Source: JAJZRJ01 sp040757055
Lineage (GTDB): Bacteria; Desulfobacterota; Desulfobulbia; Desulfobulbales; Desulfurivibrionaceae
Direction of reading: 5' to 3'
DNA: 64,000 nt
Assembly (NCBI GenBank): GCA_040757055.1
Contig: JBFLXY010000002.1
Location: 186,001-250,000 of the forward strand
Notes under the pieces: model-generated
What the model was told of the DNA's origin: nothing
Seen by the model: the letters and a program-made list of their open reading frames with translations, nothing else
The model's database searches: none
Translations under genes and position numbers: made by a program
Shown here: positions 25,506 through 32,615 of the stretch, piece after piece
Position numbering within the stretch: position 1 is the first letter of the stretch
Layout: each line of letters starts with the position of its first letter

Positions 25506-26099
25506 ATGGCATTGGATATGGACCGCATCATCGACGAGAGCCTCAGGGAATCCCTGGCCGCCAAAGAGGCCTTTGCCAGCCGGGAGCGGGCGGCGATCAC
25601 CACTCTGGTGGGCTGGATGGCGGACGCCATCCGCGCGGGCAAAAAAATTCTCATCTTCGGCAACGGCGGCAGCGCGGCCGATGCCCAGCACATGGCCGCG
25701 GAGTTTGTCAACCGGTTCCTCATCAACCGCCGGCCCCTGCCGGCCATTGCGCTGACCACCGACAGCTCGATCCTTACCAGCATTGGCAACGACTTTTCCT
25801 TTGACGACATCTTCCTCAAGCAGATCCAGGCCTTGGGCCAGGCGGGCGACGTGGCCATCGGTATCTCCACCAGCGGCAACTCGCCCAATGTGTTGAAGGC
25901 CATCGAGGAGGCCAGGGGGATGGGGCTGCGTACCGCGGCGCTCACGGGCGGCAGCGGCGGCAAATTGCTCAATGTGGCGGAACTCACCCTGAACGTGCCG
26001 AGCACGAAGACCCCGGCCATCCAGGAGACCCACCTCTGGGTGGAGCACCTCCTCTGCCAGCTGGTGGACGAGGTGCTTTTCGGCCAGGGCGCGGCATAG
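25506..26099 (+). CDS. gmhA: Sedoheptulose-7-phosphate isomerase (phosphoheptose isomerase)
   Basis: SIS-domain enzyme of 197 residues that converts sedoheptulose 7-phosphate to D-glycero-D-manno-heptose 7-phosphate, the first step to LPS inner-core heptose. FGNGGSAADAQHMAAEFVNR near 53-72 and GISTSGNSPNV near 118-128 are diagnostic, with ETHLWVEHLLCQLVDEVLF at the C-terminus. ATG 25506 has AGGAGGGT upstream and a good promoter. Its TAG stop lies in the first arm of the palindromic element at 26098-26245. Confidence 0.93.
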   Translation: MALDMDRIIDESLRESLAAKEAFASRERAAITTLVGWMADAIRAGKKILIFGNGGSAADAQHMAAEFVNRFLINRRPLPAIALTTDSSILTSIGNDFSFDDIFLKQIQALGQAGDVAIGISTSGNSPNVLKAIEEARGMGLRTAALTGGSGGKLLNVAELTLNVPSTKTPAIQETHLWVEHLLCQLVDEVLFGQGAA

Positions 26100-26245
26100 C
26101 AGCCCGTTGAAAAACGGGCTGCTGGCACCACAGGGAGGAGGTGCCGAATTTTGCCGGCCCGAAAGGGCCAAAAAAATCGCGAGGTTGGCCAAAGCCGCTT
26201 TGGCCAACCGACAGTTGAAAAAAGCCAGGGATGGTTTTTCAACGG
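26098..26245. repeat. MITE/REP-like palindromic element
   Basis: A 148-bp stretch made almost entirely of inverted repeats: AGCAGCCCGTT-GAAA-AACGGGCTGCT (26098-26123, perfect 11-bp stem), GGCACC...GGTGCC (26124-26145), GGCCC-GAAA-GGGCC (26156-26169), GGTTGGCCAAAG-CCG-CTTTGGCCAACC (26183-26209, perfect 12-bp stem) and GTTGAAAAA...TTTTTCAAC (26214-26243). The 12-bp CCGTTGAAAAAC at 26104-26115 recurs inverted at 26234-26245, bounding a 142-bp unit. No coding capacity. It could be a miniature transposable element, a REP cluster or an RNA structural element between gmhA and the next gene. A related GTTGAAAAAC/AGCAGG sequence lies at 37708-37740. Confidence 0.7.
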
Positions 26246-26262
26246 ATTGAGAGGAAGAGGGC

Positions 26263-27213
26263 ATGAAAAAATACACCCCGCTCGATTTCAAGGAACTCCA
26301 CACCTATTCGCTCCATGGCCGCCACAGCAAGGTGACGGTGGACAATTTTGCGAAACCCCTTGGGCCGGGAGCCACCATCGGCGACTATCTGGCGGCCCTG
26401 CCGCAGCAGTTTCTGGGCATCGACTTTCCCGACCTCGTCGGGCGCCTGGCCGCAATCCATAAGGCAGGTCGTCCCATCGTGGTGGGGCTGGGGGCGCATG
26501 TCATCAAGGTGGGGCTGAATCCGGTTTTGATCGACCTCATGGAGCGCGGCATCATCACCGGCCTTGCCCTGAATGGCGCCGGCATTGTCCACGACACCGA
26601 AATCGCCATGGTGGGCCGCACCTCCGAGGAGGTGGAGCAGGTGCTCGGTGCCGGGGCCTTTGGGGCGGCGAAAGAGACCGGCGAGGAGATCAACGCCGCC
26701 ATCAACCAGGGAGCGGCCAAGGGACTTGGGCTGGGCGCCGCAGTGGGCGACTACCTGCTGGCCAGGAATTTCCCCCACAACCACGTGAGCCTCCTCGCTT
26801 CCGCCCGCCGGCTCAACATCCCGCTCACCGTGCACGTGGCCATCGGCACCGACATCATCCACATCCACCCCTCGGCCGACGGCGCGGCCATCGGCCGGAC
26901 CAGCCATGAGGACTTCAAGCTCTTCTGCGCCATGATCTCCGACCTCGAAGGCGGGGCCTACCTCAATCTCGGCTCGGCAGTGCTGCTGCCCGAGGTGTTC
27001 TTGAAGGCGATCACCGTGGTCCGCAACCTGGGCCACACGGTGGAGCGCTTCGTCACCGCCAACTTCGATTTCATCCGCCACTACCGGCCCATGACCAACG
27101 TGGTCAACCGGCCGACCATGAGCGGCGGCAAGGGTTACAACATCACCAGCCACCACGAGCTGATGATCCCCCTCCTGGCCGCGGCCCTGGTCGACCGCCT
27201 CGAAAGGGGTTGA
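26263..27213 (+). CDS. Conserved protein of uncertain function (possibly deoxyhypusine synthase-like)
   Basis: A 316-residue soluble protein with no TM segments. Notable blocks: GRHSKVTVDNFAKP near 20, GLGAHVIKVGLNPVLIDLM near 72, LALNGAGIVHDTEIAMVG near 100, HVAIGTDIIHIHPSADGAA near 190, and VNRPTMSGGKGYNITSHHE near 285. The glycine-rich, His/Asp-containing motifs suggest a nucleotide-binding enzyme. I associate the family loosely, from memory, with deoxyhypusine-synthase-like proteins, but I cannot confirm that. ATG 26263 has AGGAAGAGG upstream. It follows gmhA across the palindromic element and may be cotranscribed with it. Confidence 0.75.
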   Translation: MKKYTPLDFKELHTYSLHGRHSKVTVDNFAKPLGPGATIGDYLAALPQQFLGIDFPDLVGRLAAIHKAGRPIVVGLGAHVIKVGLNPVLIDLMERGIITGLALNGAGIVHDTEIAMVGRTSEEVEQVLGAGAFGAAKETGEEINAAINQGAAKGLGLGAAVGDYLLARNFPHNHVSLLASARRLNIPLTVHVAIGTDIIHIHPSADGAAIGRTSHEDFKLFCAMISDLEGGAYLNLGSAVLLPEVFLKAITVVRNLGHTVERFVTANFDFIRHYRPMTNVVNRPTMSGGKGYNITSHHELMIPLLAAALVDRLERG

Positions 27214-27241
27214 ACGCACCGGGGGCGGATGGAGTATTGTC

Positions 27242-27270
27242 TTGAAAATCCGCGGAAAAGGGGATAAAGA
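27242..27270 (+). promoter_or_regulatory. Promoter for the fmdB-like/hemC group
   Basis: TTGAAA (27242-27247), 17-bp spacer, TAAAGA (27265-27270), 14 bp before the ATG at 27285, so the leader would be very short. Confidence 0.5.
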
Positions 27271-27284
27271 GCGGAGTCGGGTCC

Positions 27285-27500
27285 ATGCCACTCTTTGATT
27301 TTGTCTGTCGCGCCTGTGGCGCCGAATTTGAGCTGCTGGTGCGGGGAAGCGAGAAACCGGCCTGTCCCGCGTGCGGGAGCACGGAACTTGCCAAGCAGAT
27401 GTCCACCTTCTCTGCGCGCACTGGCGGCGGAAAGAGCGGGGGAGGCGCCGGCTCCAGGTGCGCGGGATGCAAAGGGCGCAGTTGCAGCACCTGCCGGTAA
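27285..27500 (+). CDS. FmdB-family zinc-ribbon protein
   Basis: Small 71-residue protein of the FmdB/CxxC putative regulatory family. It begins with MPLFDFVCRACGAEFELL and has two CxxC knuckles (CRAC, CPAC) forming a zinc ribbon. A glycine-rich linker and a second Cys cluster (CAGCKGRSCSTC) follow at the C-terminus. Function of the family is not settled (often called putative regulatory protein). It lies 37 bp ahead of hemC on the same strand. Confidence 0.9.
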   Translation: MPLFDFVCRACGAEFELLVRGSEKPACPACGSTELAKQMSTFSARTGGGKSGGGAGSRCAGCKGRSCSTCR

Positions 27501-27537
27501 CCGGAACTTTTCAGATCCAGAGGAAAAAAGAAATTCC

Positions 27538-28473
27538 ATGCAGAAACTCATCAAGATCGGTACCCGCGGCAGCCTGCTCGCCCTGACGCAGTCCAACTGG
27601 ATCAAGGGGCTCATCGAGTCGCAGCATCCCGGCACCACCGTGGAGCTGGTGAAGATCGTCACCAAGGGCGACAAGATCCTCGACGTGCCGCTGGCCATGG
27701 TGGGCGGCAAGGGGCTCTTCGTCAAGGAGATCGAGGAGGTCCTGCTCTCCCGCGAGGTCGATATCGCGGTGCACAGCATGAAGGACGTGCCCTCCGAACT
27801 GCCGGAGGAACTCCACATCGGTATCGTCACCACGCGGGAGAATCCGCACGATGCCTTTCTTTCCCAAAAACATGAAAGCCTCGCGAAAATGCCGCTGGGC
27901 GCCAGGGTGGGCACCAGCAGCCTGCGGCGCAAGGCGCAGATCGCGGCCCTGCGTCCGGATCTCATTATCGAGGACCTGCGCGGCAACCTCGACACCCGGC
28001 TGCGCAAGCTCGATGAAGGCCAGTACGACGCCATCATCCTGGCCGCGGCCGGCTTGAACCGCCTCAAGCTGAGCGACCGCGCCACCCGGTACTTCACCGC
28101 CGAGGAGATGCTGCCCGCCGTGGCCCAGGGCGCCGTGGGCATCGAGCTGCGCAAGGCGGACAGCGATCTGCTGGCCGGCCTCTCCTTCATGGCGGATTAC
28201 GCCACCGAGGTCTGCGTGCGGGCCGAGCGCAGCTATCTCCATCGGCTGGAGGGCGGCTGTCAGGTGCCGCTGGCCGGTTTTGCGACGCTTGCCGGCAACG
28301 AACTGACCATGACCGGGCTCATTGCCTCGGTGGACGGCAGCCGGATCATCAGGAAGGCGATGACCGGCAAACCAGAGGATGCCGCCGCCATCGGCCGGAC
28401 CTTGGCCGAGGAACTGCTGGCCATGGGTGGCCGGGAGATCCTCGAAGCGGTCTACGGCTCCAAGATTCACTGA
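27538..28473 (+). CDS. hemC: Hydroxymethylbilane synthase (porphobilinogen deaminase)
   Basis: Joins four porphobilinogens into hydroxymethylbilane in tetrapyrrole synthesis; 311 residues, normal length. IGTRGSLLALTQSNW at the N-terminus, HSMKDVPSELP near 80, RVGTSSLRRKAQI near 122, DLRGNLDTRLRKL near 143 and the dipyrromethane-cofactor Cys in EGGCQVPLAGF near 241. ATG 27538 has AGAGGAAA upstream; the frame is open earlier, overlapping the fmdB-like gene, but without RBS support. The uroporphyrinogen-III methyltransferase/synthase gene follows. Confidence 0.95.
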   Translation: MQKLIKIGTRGSLLALTQSNWIKGLIESQHPGTTVELVKIVTKGDKILDVPLAMVGGKGLFVKEIEEVLLSREVDIAVHSMKDVPSELPEELHIGIVTTRENPHDAFLSQKHESLAKMPLGARVGTSSLRRKAQIAALRPDLIIEDLRGNLDTRLRKLDEGQYDAIILAAAGLNRLKLSDRATRYFTAEEMLPAVAQGAVGIELRKADSDLLAGLSFMADYATEVCVRAERSYLHRLEGGCQVPLAGFATLAGNELTMTGLIASVDGSRIIRKAMTGKPEDAAAIGRTLAEELLAMGGREILEAVYGSKIH

Positions 28474-28540
28474 ACCACCGCGGGATTGCGGCGCAGACGA
28501 CCCGGCCTTCCGCCGGGTCTCCTGTTTCTGGATGGACGTC

Positions 28541-30103
28541 ATGAAGAAAAAAACGCACGACACCACGCAGCGGCCCGGCAAGGTCTACCTCGTCGGCGCC
28601 GGCCCCGGCGATCCGGAACTCATCACGGTCAAGGGGATGAAGCTCCTGCAGCGGGCCGAGGTGGTGGTCTACGATTACCTGGCCGGCAAGAAGCTGCTCA
28701 AACACGTGCCCAAGGGTGCCGAGTTGGTCTACGTGGGCAAGATGGGCGGGATCCATCATGCCCACACCCAGGAGGAGATCAACCAGATGCTGGTCGATTT
28801 CGCCCGGGCCGGCAAGCAGGTGGTGCGGTTGAAGGGTGGCGACCCCTTCATCTTCGGCCGCGGCGGCGAGGAGATCGAGGTGCTGGTGGAACACGGCATC
28901 GCCTACGAGGTGGTGCCCGGCGTCACCTCCGCCACCGCAGCGGCGACCTATGCCGGCGTGCCCATCACCCACCGCAAACACACCACCTCGGTGGCCTTCA
29001 TCACCGGCCACGAGGACCCGACCAAGGCGGCAAGCACCATCGCCTGGGACAAGATCTCCACCGGCATCGGCACCCTGGTCTTCTACATGGGAATCAAGAA
29101 CCTGCCGATCATCACCGAAAAGCTCATGGCCCACGGACGCAGCCCCGAGACCCCGGTGGTGGTGGTGCGCTGGGCCTCGACCCCGGAACAGAAGTCGGTG
29201 GAGGGGACTCTGGCCACCATTGCCGACAGGGTCAAGGCCGCCAGGATCAAGCCGCCGGCCCTGATCGTGGTGGGCGAGGTGGTTTCGCTGCGCGACAAGA
29301 TCAACTGGTACGAAAAACGGCCTCTCTTTGGCAAGCGCATCCTGGTGACCCGCACCCGGGAACAGGCCAGCGAGCTGGTGCACCGGCTGGAGGATCTGGG
29401 CGCCAACTGCCTGGAGGGCTCGACCATCGCCCTGGTGGAACCGGATTCGTGGGCACCCCTTGACCAGGAGCTGCGCCGCGTCAGCGAATACGACTGGCTG
29501 CTCTTTACCAGCATCAACGCCATCAAATTTTTCTTCCAGCGGTTGGCGGAACTGGGCATGGATGCCCGCGACCTCAAGGGGCCGCGGATCGCGGTGGTGG
29601 GCACCACCACCGCCGAGATGCTGCAAGCCCAAGGTCTCCGGGCCGATCTTGTCCCCGGGGAGTTTACTGGCGAGGGTCTGGCGGCGGCGCTCCTCGCGGA
29701 GGGCATGGCCGGCAAGAAGGTGCTGCTGCCCCGGGCGGCCAAGGCCCGTGAGATCCTGCCCGAAACCCTCACCGAGGCCGGAGCCACCGTCACCACCGTG
29801 CCGGTCTACCGGAACGTGCAGCCGGCGGATTATGCCGAGGTGCGGCAGGCCCTGGAAGAGAAAACCATCGACTGCATCACCTTCACCAGTTCCTCCACCG
29901 TCACCAACTTCCTGGAGATGCTTCGCTGCGCCGACGCGGCGGAGCAGCAGCGGCTGCTCGACGGGGTCACCATCGCGGTCATCGGGCCGATCACCGCCAG
30001 AACTGCCCAGCAACACGGGCTGACCATCCACATCCAGCCGGAGACCTTCACCATCCCCGCCCTGGTGGATGCCATTGTCGCCCATTGCGCCGGCCGGAGC
30101 TGA
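28541..30103 (+). CDS. cobA-hemD: Fused uroporphyrinogen-III C-methyltransferase / uroporphyrinogen-III synthase
   Basis: Bifunctional protein of about 520 residues. The N-terminal half (about 10-255) is SUMT: VGAGPGDPELITVKG near 16, RLKGGDPFIFGRGGEE near 93, VVPGVTSATAAA near 124, methylating uroporphyrinogen III to precorrin-2. The C-terminal half (about 265-515) is HemD: FGKRILVTRTREQASELV, WLLFTSINAIKFFF, and TFTSSSTVTNFLEML, closing hydroxymethylbilane to uroporphyrinogen III. The fusion is common in Desulfobacterota and Firmicutes. ATG 28541 or 28532 are both possible. A GACCCGG/CCGGGTC hairpin (28499-28519) lies between hemC and this gene. Feeds siroheme, alternative heme and cobamides. 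Confidence 0.94.
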   Translation: MKKKTHDTTQRPGKVYLVGAGPGDPELITVKGMKLLQRAEVVVYDYLAGKKLLKHVPKGAELVYVGKMGGIHHAHTQEEINQMLVDFARAGKQVVRLKGGDPFIFGRGGEEIEVLVEHGIAYEVVPGVTSATAAATYAGVPITHRKHTTSVAFITGHEDPTKAASTIAWDKISTGIGTLVFYMGIKNLPIITEKLMAHGRSPETPVVVVRWASTPEQKSVEGTLATIADRVKAARIKPPALIVVGEVVSLRDKINWYEKRPLFGKRILVTRTREQASELVHRLEDLGANCLEGSTIALVEPDSWAPLDQELRRVSEYDWLLFTSINAIKFFFQRLAELGMDARDLKGPRIAVVGTTTAEMLQAQGLRADLVPGEFTGEGLAAALLAEGMAGKKVLLPRAAKAREILPETLTEAGATVTTVPVYRNVQPADYAEVRQALEEKTIDCITFTSSSTVTNFLEMLRCADAAEQQRLLDGVTIAVIGPITARTAQQHGLTIHIQPETFTIPALVDAIVAHCAGRS

Positions 30104-30109
30104 GACGCC

Positions 30110-30382
30110 ATGCAGTGCCATTCCTGCCGGAAAGAGGTGACGATCAGCGGTCGGGTCGGCTTCCGCGACGAATGCCCCCACTGCGGCACGGATCTGCACA
30201 GCTGTGCCCAGTGCCGTTTCCATGACCCGGGCGCCTGCAACGAGTGCCGGGAATCCAGCGCCGAGCGGGTAGGGGACAGGGAAAAGGCCAACCGCTGCGA
30301 GTACTTCCAGCCGGCAGTCGGGCAGGGAAATGGCAAGGGCGACGACGCCCGGGCCAAACTCGAAGCCCTGTTCAAGAAATAA
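30110..30382 (+). CDS. Small cysteine-rich zinc-ribbon protein, function unknown
   Basis: A 90-residue protein with cysteine pairs CHSC, CPHC, CAQC and CNEC plus RCEYF, suggesting one or two structural zinc sites, followed by a basic helical tail (DARAKLEALFKK). Widespread small hypothetical of anaerobic Desulfobacterota, as far as I recall. It begins 6 bp after cobA-hemD on the same strand, so it is likely translated from the tetrapyrrole transcript. No function assigned. Confidence 0.8.
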   Translation: MQCHSCRKEVTISGRVGFRDECPHCGTDLHSCAQCRFHDPGACNECRESSAERVGDREKANRCEYFQPAVGQGNGKGDDARAKLEALFKK

Positions 30383-30423
30383 CCCCGGTCGCCGCTTCCC
30401 CTGTCGTTCATCCCGGAAGGATC

Positions 30424-31584
30424 ATGGACCGCCAGATTTCGCTCTCCATCTGCATCCGTTTCCTGATCTATTTCGTGCACTGGATGGTGCTGGCCCATCT
30501 GCCGATCCTGCTCAAGCAGCAGGGCTTCGACGATGTGGCGGTGGGGCTGGTGGTGGGCATCTTCGCCCTCTCCTCCATGCTGCTGATGCTGCCCATGGGG
30601 CTTTTTTCCGACTTTTTCTCGCCGAAGCGGACCCTGCTTACCGGCGCCCTCTGCTTTGCCCTCTATTTTCTGCTGCTGCCTCGAGCCGTCACCCTGCACG
30701 GCCTGATTCCGGTGACGGTGCTCGGCGGTCTGGGGGCCGCGGCCCTCATCGTGGTAAGCGAATCGCTCTACCTCAAGCAGTTCGGCCAGGAGCAGCGGGG
30801 CAGACGGGTGGCGCTCTACCATCTGAGCACCTATCTCGGCTTCGGTCTCGGCCCCCTGGCAGGCAGCTTTCTGGTGCCACAGGGGCTGCTCTTTGCCGCC
30901 GCCGGCGCTGGCGCCCTGGTGATTTTCGCCGTCTCCCTCGGGCTGCATGACCATCCGGTGCGGATCTTCGCCTTTCGCGACTACGGCGACGACCTGCGCC
31001 ACTTCAAGCCGCTCATGCTCATGGCCTGTATCTTCATGCTGGGCACCCATTTCGGGGTGGAACAGACCTCGATTTCGCTCCTGATGCGCGAGACCCTGCA
31101 CTTCACGCCGGAGCGCATCGGCCTCTACTTCGCCGTGGTGGGGCTCTGGATGGCAGCGGTGGTGCCCGTTGTCGGCCATCTGCACGACAAGCGGAGTTCG
31201 GTCTTTCTCTTCTTCCTCGCCGGCCTCGGCCTCTCCGCCCTGTTTCAGGCCCTCACCGCCTTTGCCACCGGCTTCTGGAGCCTGCTGGCCATCCGGCTGC
31301 TTCATACCCTGGGCGACGCCGTGGCCCTCTTGGAGTTCTCGGTGCTCACCACCCTCTTTTTCCCCTCCCGCCGCCTGGGCGGCAACTCGGGGGTGCTCTA
31401 CGCCGTCCGCACCCTGGCTACTTTCAGCGCCGCGGTCCTCACCGGGGTGGTGAACCGCCACTGGTCGTACGGCGCTTCCTTTCTGGGCAGCGGCCTGGTG
31501 GTCCTCCTCTTTGTAGGGGGCAGCTTCCTGCTCATAGCCCTGCGCCCGGCGCTCCGCCAGGAGGTGGGCTGGGGGCGCAACTGA
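30424..31584 (+). CDS. Major facilitator superfamily transporter
   Basis: 386-residue inner-membrane protein with about twelve hydrophobic segments. Loop 2-3 has the MFS motif-A-like GLFSDFFSPKR near residue 60, and a second half-repeat occurs after a cytoplasmic loop around HDHPVRIFAFRDYGDD (about 178-193). ATG 30424 is preceded by GGAAGG. Substrate cannot be inferred. It lies 41 bp after the zinc-ribbon gene and may be the last member of that operon. Its TGA stop is part of the TGAC half-site of the operator serving the next gene. Confidence 0.87.
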   Translation: MDRQISLSICIRFLIYFVHWMVLAHLPILLKQQGFDDVAVGLVVGIFALSSMLLMLPMGLFSDFFSPKRTLLTGALCFALYFLLLPRAVTLHGLIPVTVLGGLGAAALIVVSESLYLKQFGQEQRGRRVALYHLSTYLGFGLGPLAGSFLVPQGLLFAAAGAGALVIFAVSLGLHDHPVRIFAFRDYGDDLRHFKPLMLMACIFMLGTHFGVEQTSISLLMRETLHFTPERIGLYFAVVGLWMAAVVPVVGHLHDKRSSVFLFFLAGLGLSALFQALTAFATGFWSLLAIRLLHTLGDAVALLEFSVLTTLFFPSRRLGGNSGVLYAVRTLATFSAAVLTGVVNRHWSYGASFLGSGLVVLLFVGGSFLLIALRPALRQEVGWGRN

Positions 31585-31622
31585 CTTAGGTCAAGGCGGC
31601 CCGCCCGTCGGCATGCTATGTT
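31582..31622 (+). promoter_or_regulatory. CRP/FNR-type class II promoter upstream of the cupin gene
   Basis: Perfect dyad TGAC-TTAG-GTCA at 31582-31593 and a -10 TATGTT at 31617-31622. With a start site near 31629 the dyad centre (31587.5) falls at -41.5, the class II activator position, and there is no -35 hexamer of its own. The half-site TGAC/GTCA is of the CRP/FNR superfamily (HcpR/DNR-like). The regulator is inferred. Confidence 0.6.
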
Positions 31623-31649
31623 TTTTCAAAACCCACGGAGGTGCATGCC

Positions 31650-31964
31650 ATGAAAAAGATGACCCTGACGGAAACCCGCGTTTTTGACGACAAGAGCTTC
31701 AAGCGTTTCCTTCTGCACGATTCGCCCTATTTCCGGGTACTCAACTTCAACCTCAAGGCGGGCCAGATCTTCCCGGTCCATTCCCATCCCAGCGAAGGGC
31801 AGCTCACCATCCAGGTGGTGGAGGGAAGCGGCGAGTTTCTTTCGCAGCACGAGGCCATCCCCGCCGTTGCCGGCGACATCCTGGTGAGCGAGATCAGCGA
31901 GCCGCACGGCGTGCGCGCCATCACCGACATGCGCATCCTGGTGACCATCGCCCCGCCGTTCTGA
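31650..31964 (+). CDS. Small cupin-domain protein
   Basis: A 104-residue single cupin barrel with metal-ligand motif VHSHPSEGQLTIQVVEG near 44-60 and ILVSEISEPHGVRAI near 80-94. Such stand-alone cupins bind a metal or small molecule; substrate unknown. ATG 31650 is used because GGAGGTG lies 6 bp upstream; a GTG at 31641 is within that SD. It is controlled by a CRP/FNR-type site, which suggests an anaerobic or nitrosative-stress response. It stands alone on its transcript as far as can be seen. Confidence 0.88.
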   Translation: MKKMTLTETRVFDDKSFKRFLLHDSPYFRVLNFNLKAGQIFPVHSHPSEGQLTIQVVEGSGEFLSQHEAIPAVAGDILVSEISEPHGVRAITDMRILVTIAPPF

Positions 31965-32038
31965 TCACCGGCCGGGAAGAGATGCCTCAGTTGACACCGT
32001 GTGGTAGCGTTCCGTTTGCTGGCGACAGCCGACAATGC

Positions 32039-32067
32039 TTGCATCAACGGGCGTCAGCGGCTACACT
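32039..32067 (+). promoter_or_regulatory. Candidate promoter for the rhodanese lipoprotein
   Basis: TTGCAT (32039-32044), 17-bp spacer, TACACT (32062-32067), 56 bp before the ATG. Confidence 0.45.
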
Positions 32068-32122
32068 GGACGCCGATGTATCCGCGCCCGGCACGGGTGC
32101 CATTCGATCGAGGAACTGCTGC

Positions 32123-32530
32123 ATGAAGCGTTTTGTCGCCCTGATGGGGATGGTGGCGCTGCTCGCGCTCGCCGCTTGTTCGGACCACCGGCCGGCCAGC
32201 CAGGAGGGACCGGTCTTCCATTCGATTTCGCCCCGGGAGGCCGACCGGATGATGCGAGAGCGGCCGGATCTGGCGCTCATCGACCTGCGGGAGCCGCAGG
32301 AGCTTTTCGAGGGGTCCATCCCCGGCTCACAACTGGTCCCGCTCCGGGAACTCGTGCAGGGTCGGCTCTCCCTGCCCGATGACCGGCCGCTGCTCCTGAT
32401 CTGCGCGGTGGGAGGGCGCAGTTATGCGGTGGGACAGTACTTCAGCCGCAAGGGATATCCCGAGATATACAACCTCGGCGGGGGCATTGCCGCCTGGAAG
32501 CAGGCGGGGCTGCCCCTGGAACGCCGCTAG
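32123..32530 (+). CDS. Rhodanese-like domain lipoprotein
   Basis: A 135-residue envelope protein. The signal sequence MKRFVALMGMVALLALAAC ends in a lipobox with Cys19. The rhodanese fold has IDLREPQELFEGSIPGS near 54 and the active-site loop CAVGGRSYAVGQYF near 94, where the catalytic Cys (CAVGGR) is retained. It ends with LGGGIAAWKQAGLPLE. It probably handles sulfane sulfur or thiosulfate at the membrane; the acceptor is unknown. ATG 32123 has GAGGAA upstream. Convergent with the alanine symporter gene. Confidence 0.9.
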   Translation: MKRFVALMGMVALLALAACSDHRPASQEGPVFHSISPREADRMMRERPDLALIDLREPQELFEGSIPGSQLVPLRELVQGRLSLPDDRPLLLICAVGGRSYAVGQYFSRKGYPEIYNLGGGIAAWKQAGLPLERR

Positions 32531-32557
32531 GCCTTTGCGGGCCGCCGCAACAGCATG

Positions 32558-32583
32558 GGGCGGCCGGATGTTTCAGGCCGCCC
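32558..32583. terminator. Hairpin between convergent genes
   Basis: Perfect 8-bp stem GGGCGGCC/GGCCGCCC with a 10-nt loop, in the 85-bp gap between the converging rhodanese and AGCS genes. There is no T tract, so its terminator role is uncertain. Confidence 0.4.
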
Positions 32584-32615
32584 TGTCCCTGCCCGCCGGA
32601 CTCCCGCCTCCTGCC

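Noticed and set aside
26098..26245. CRISPR array
   Set aside because: The repeats are inverted hairpins of differing sequence with no regular spacers or direct-repeat unit.
28499..28519. Terminator between hemC and cobA-hemD
   Set aside because: Only a 7-bp GACCCGG/CCGGGTC hairpin without a T tract; the genes are likely cotranscribed.
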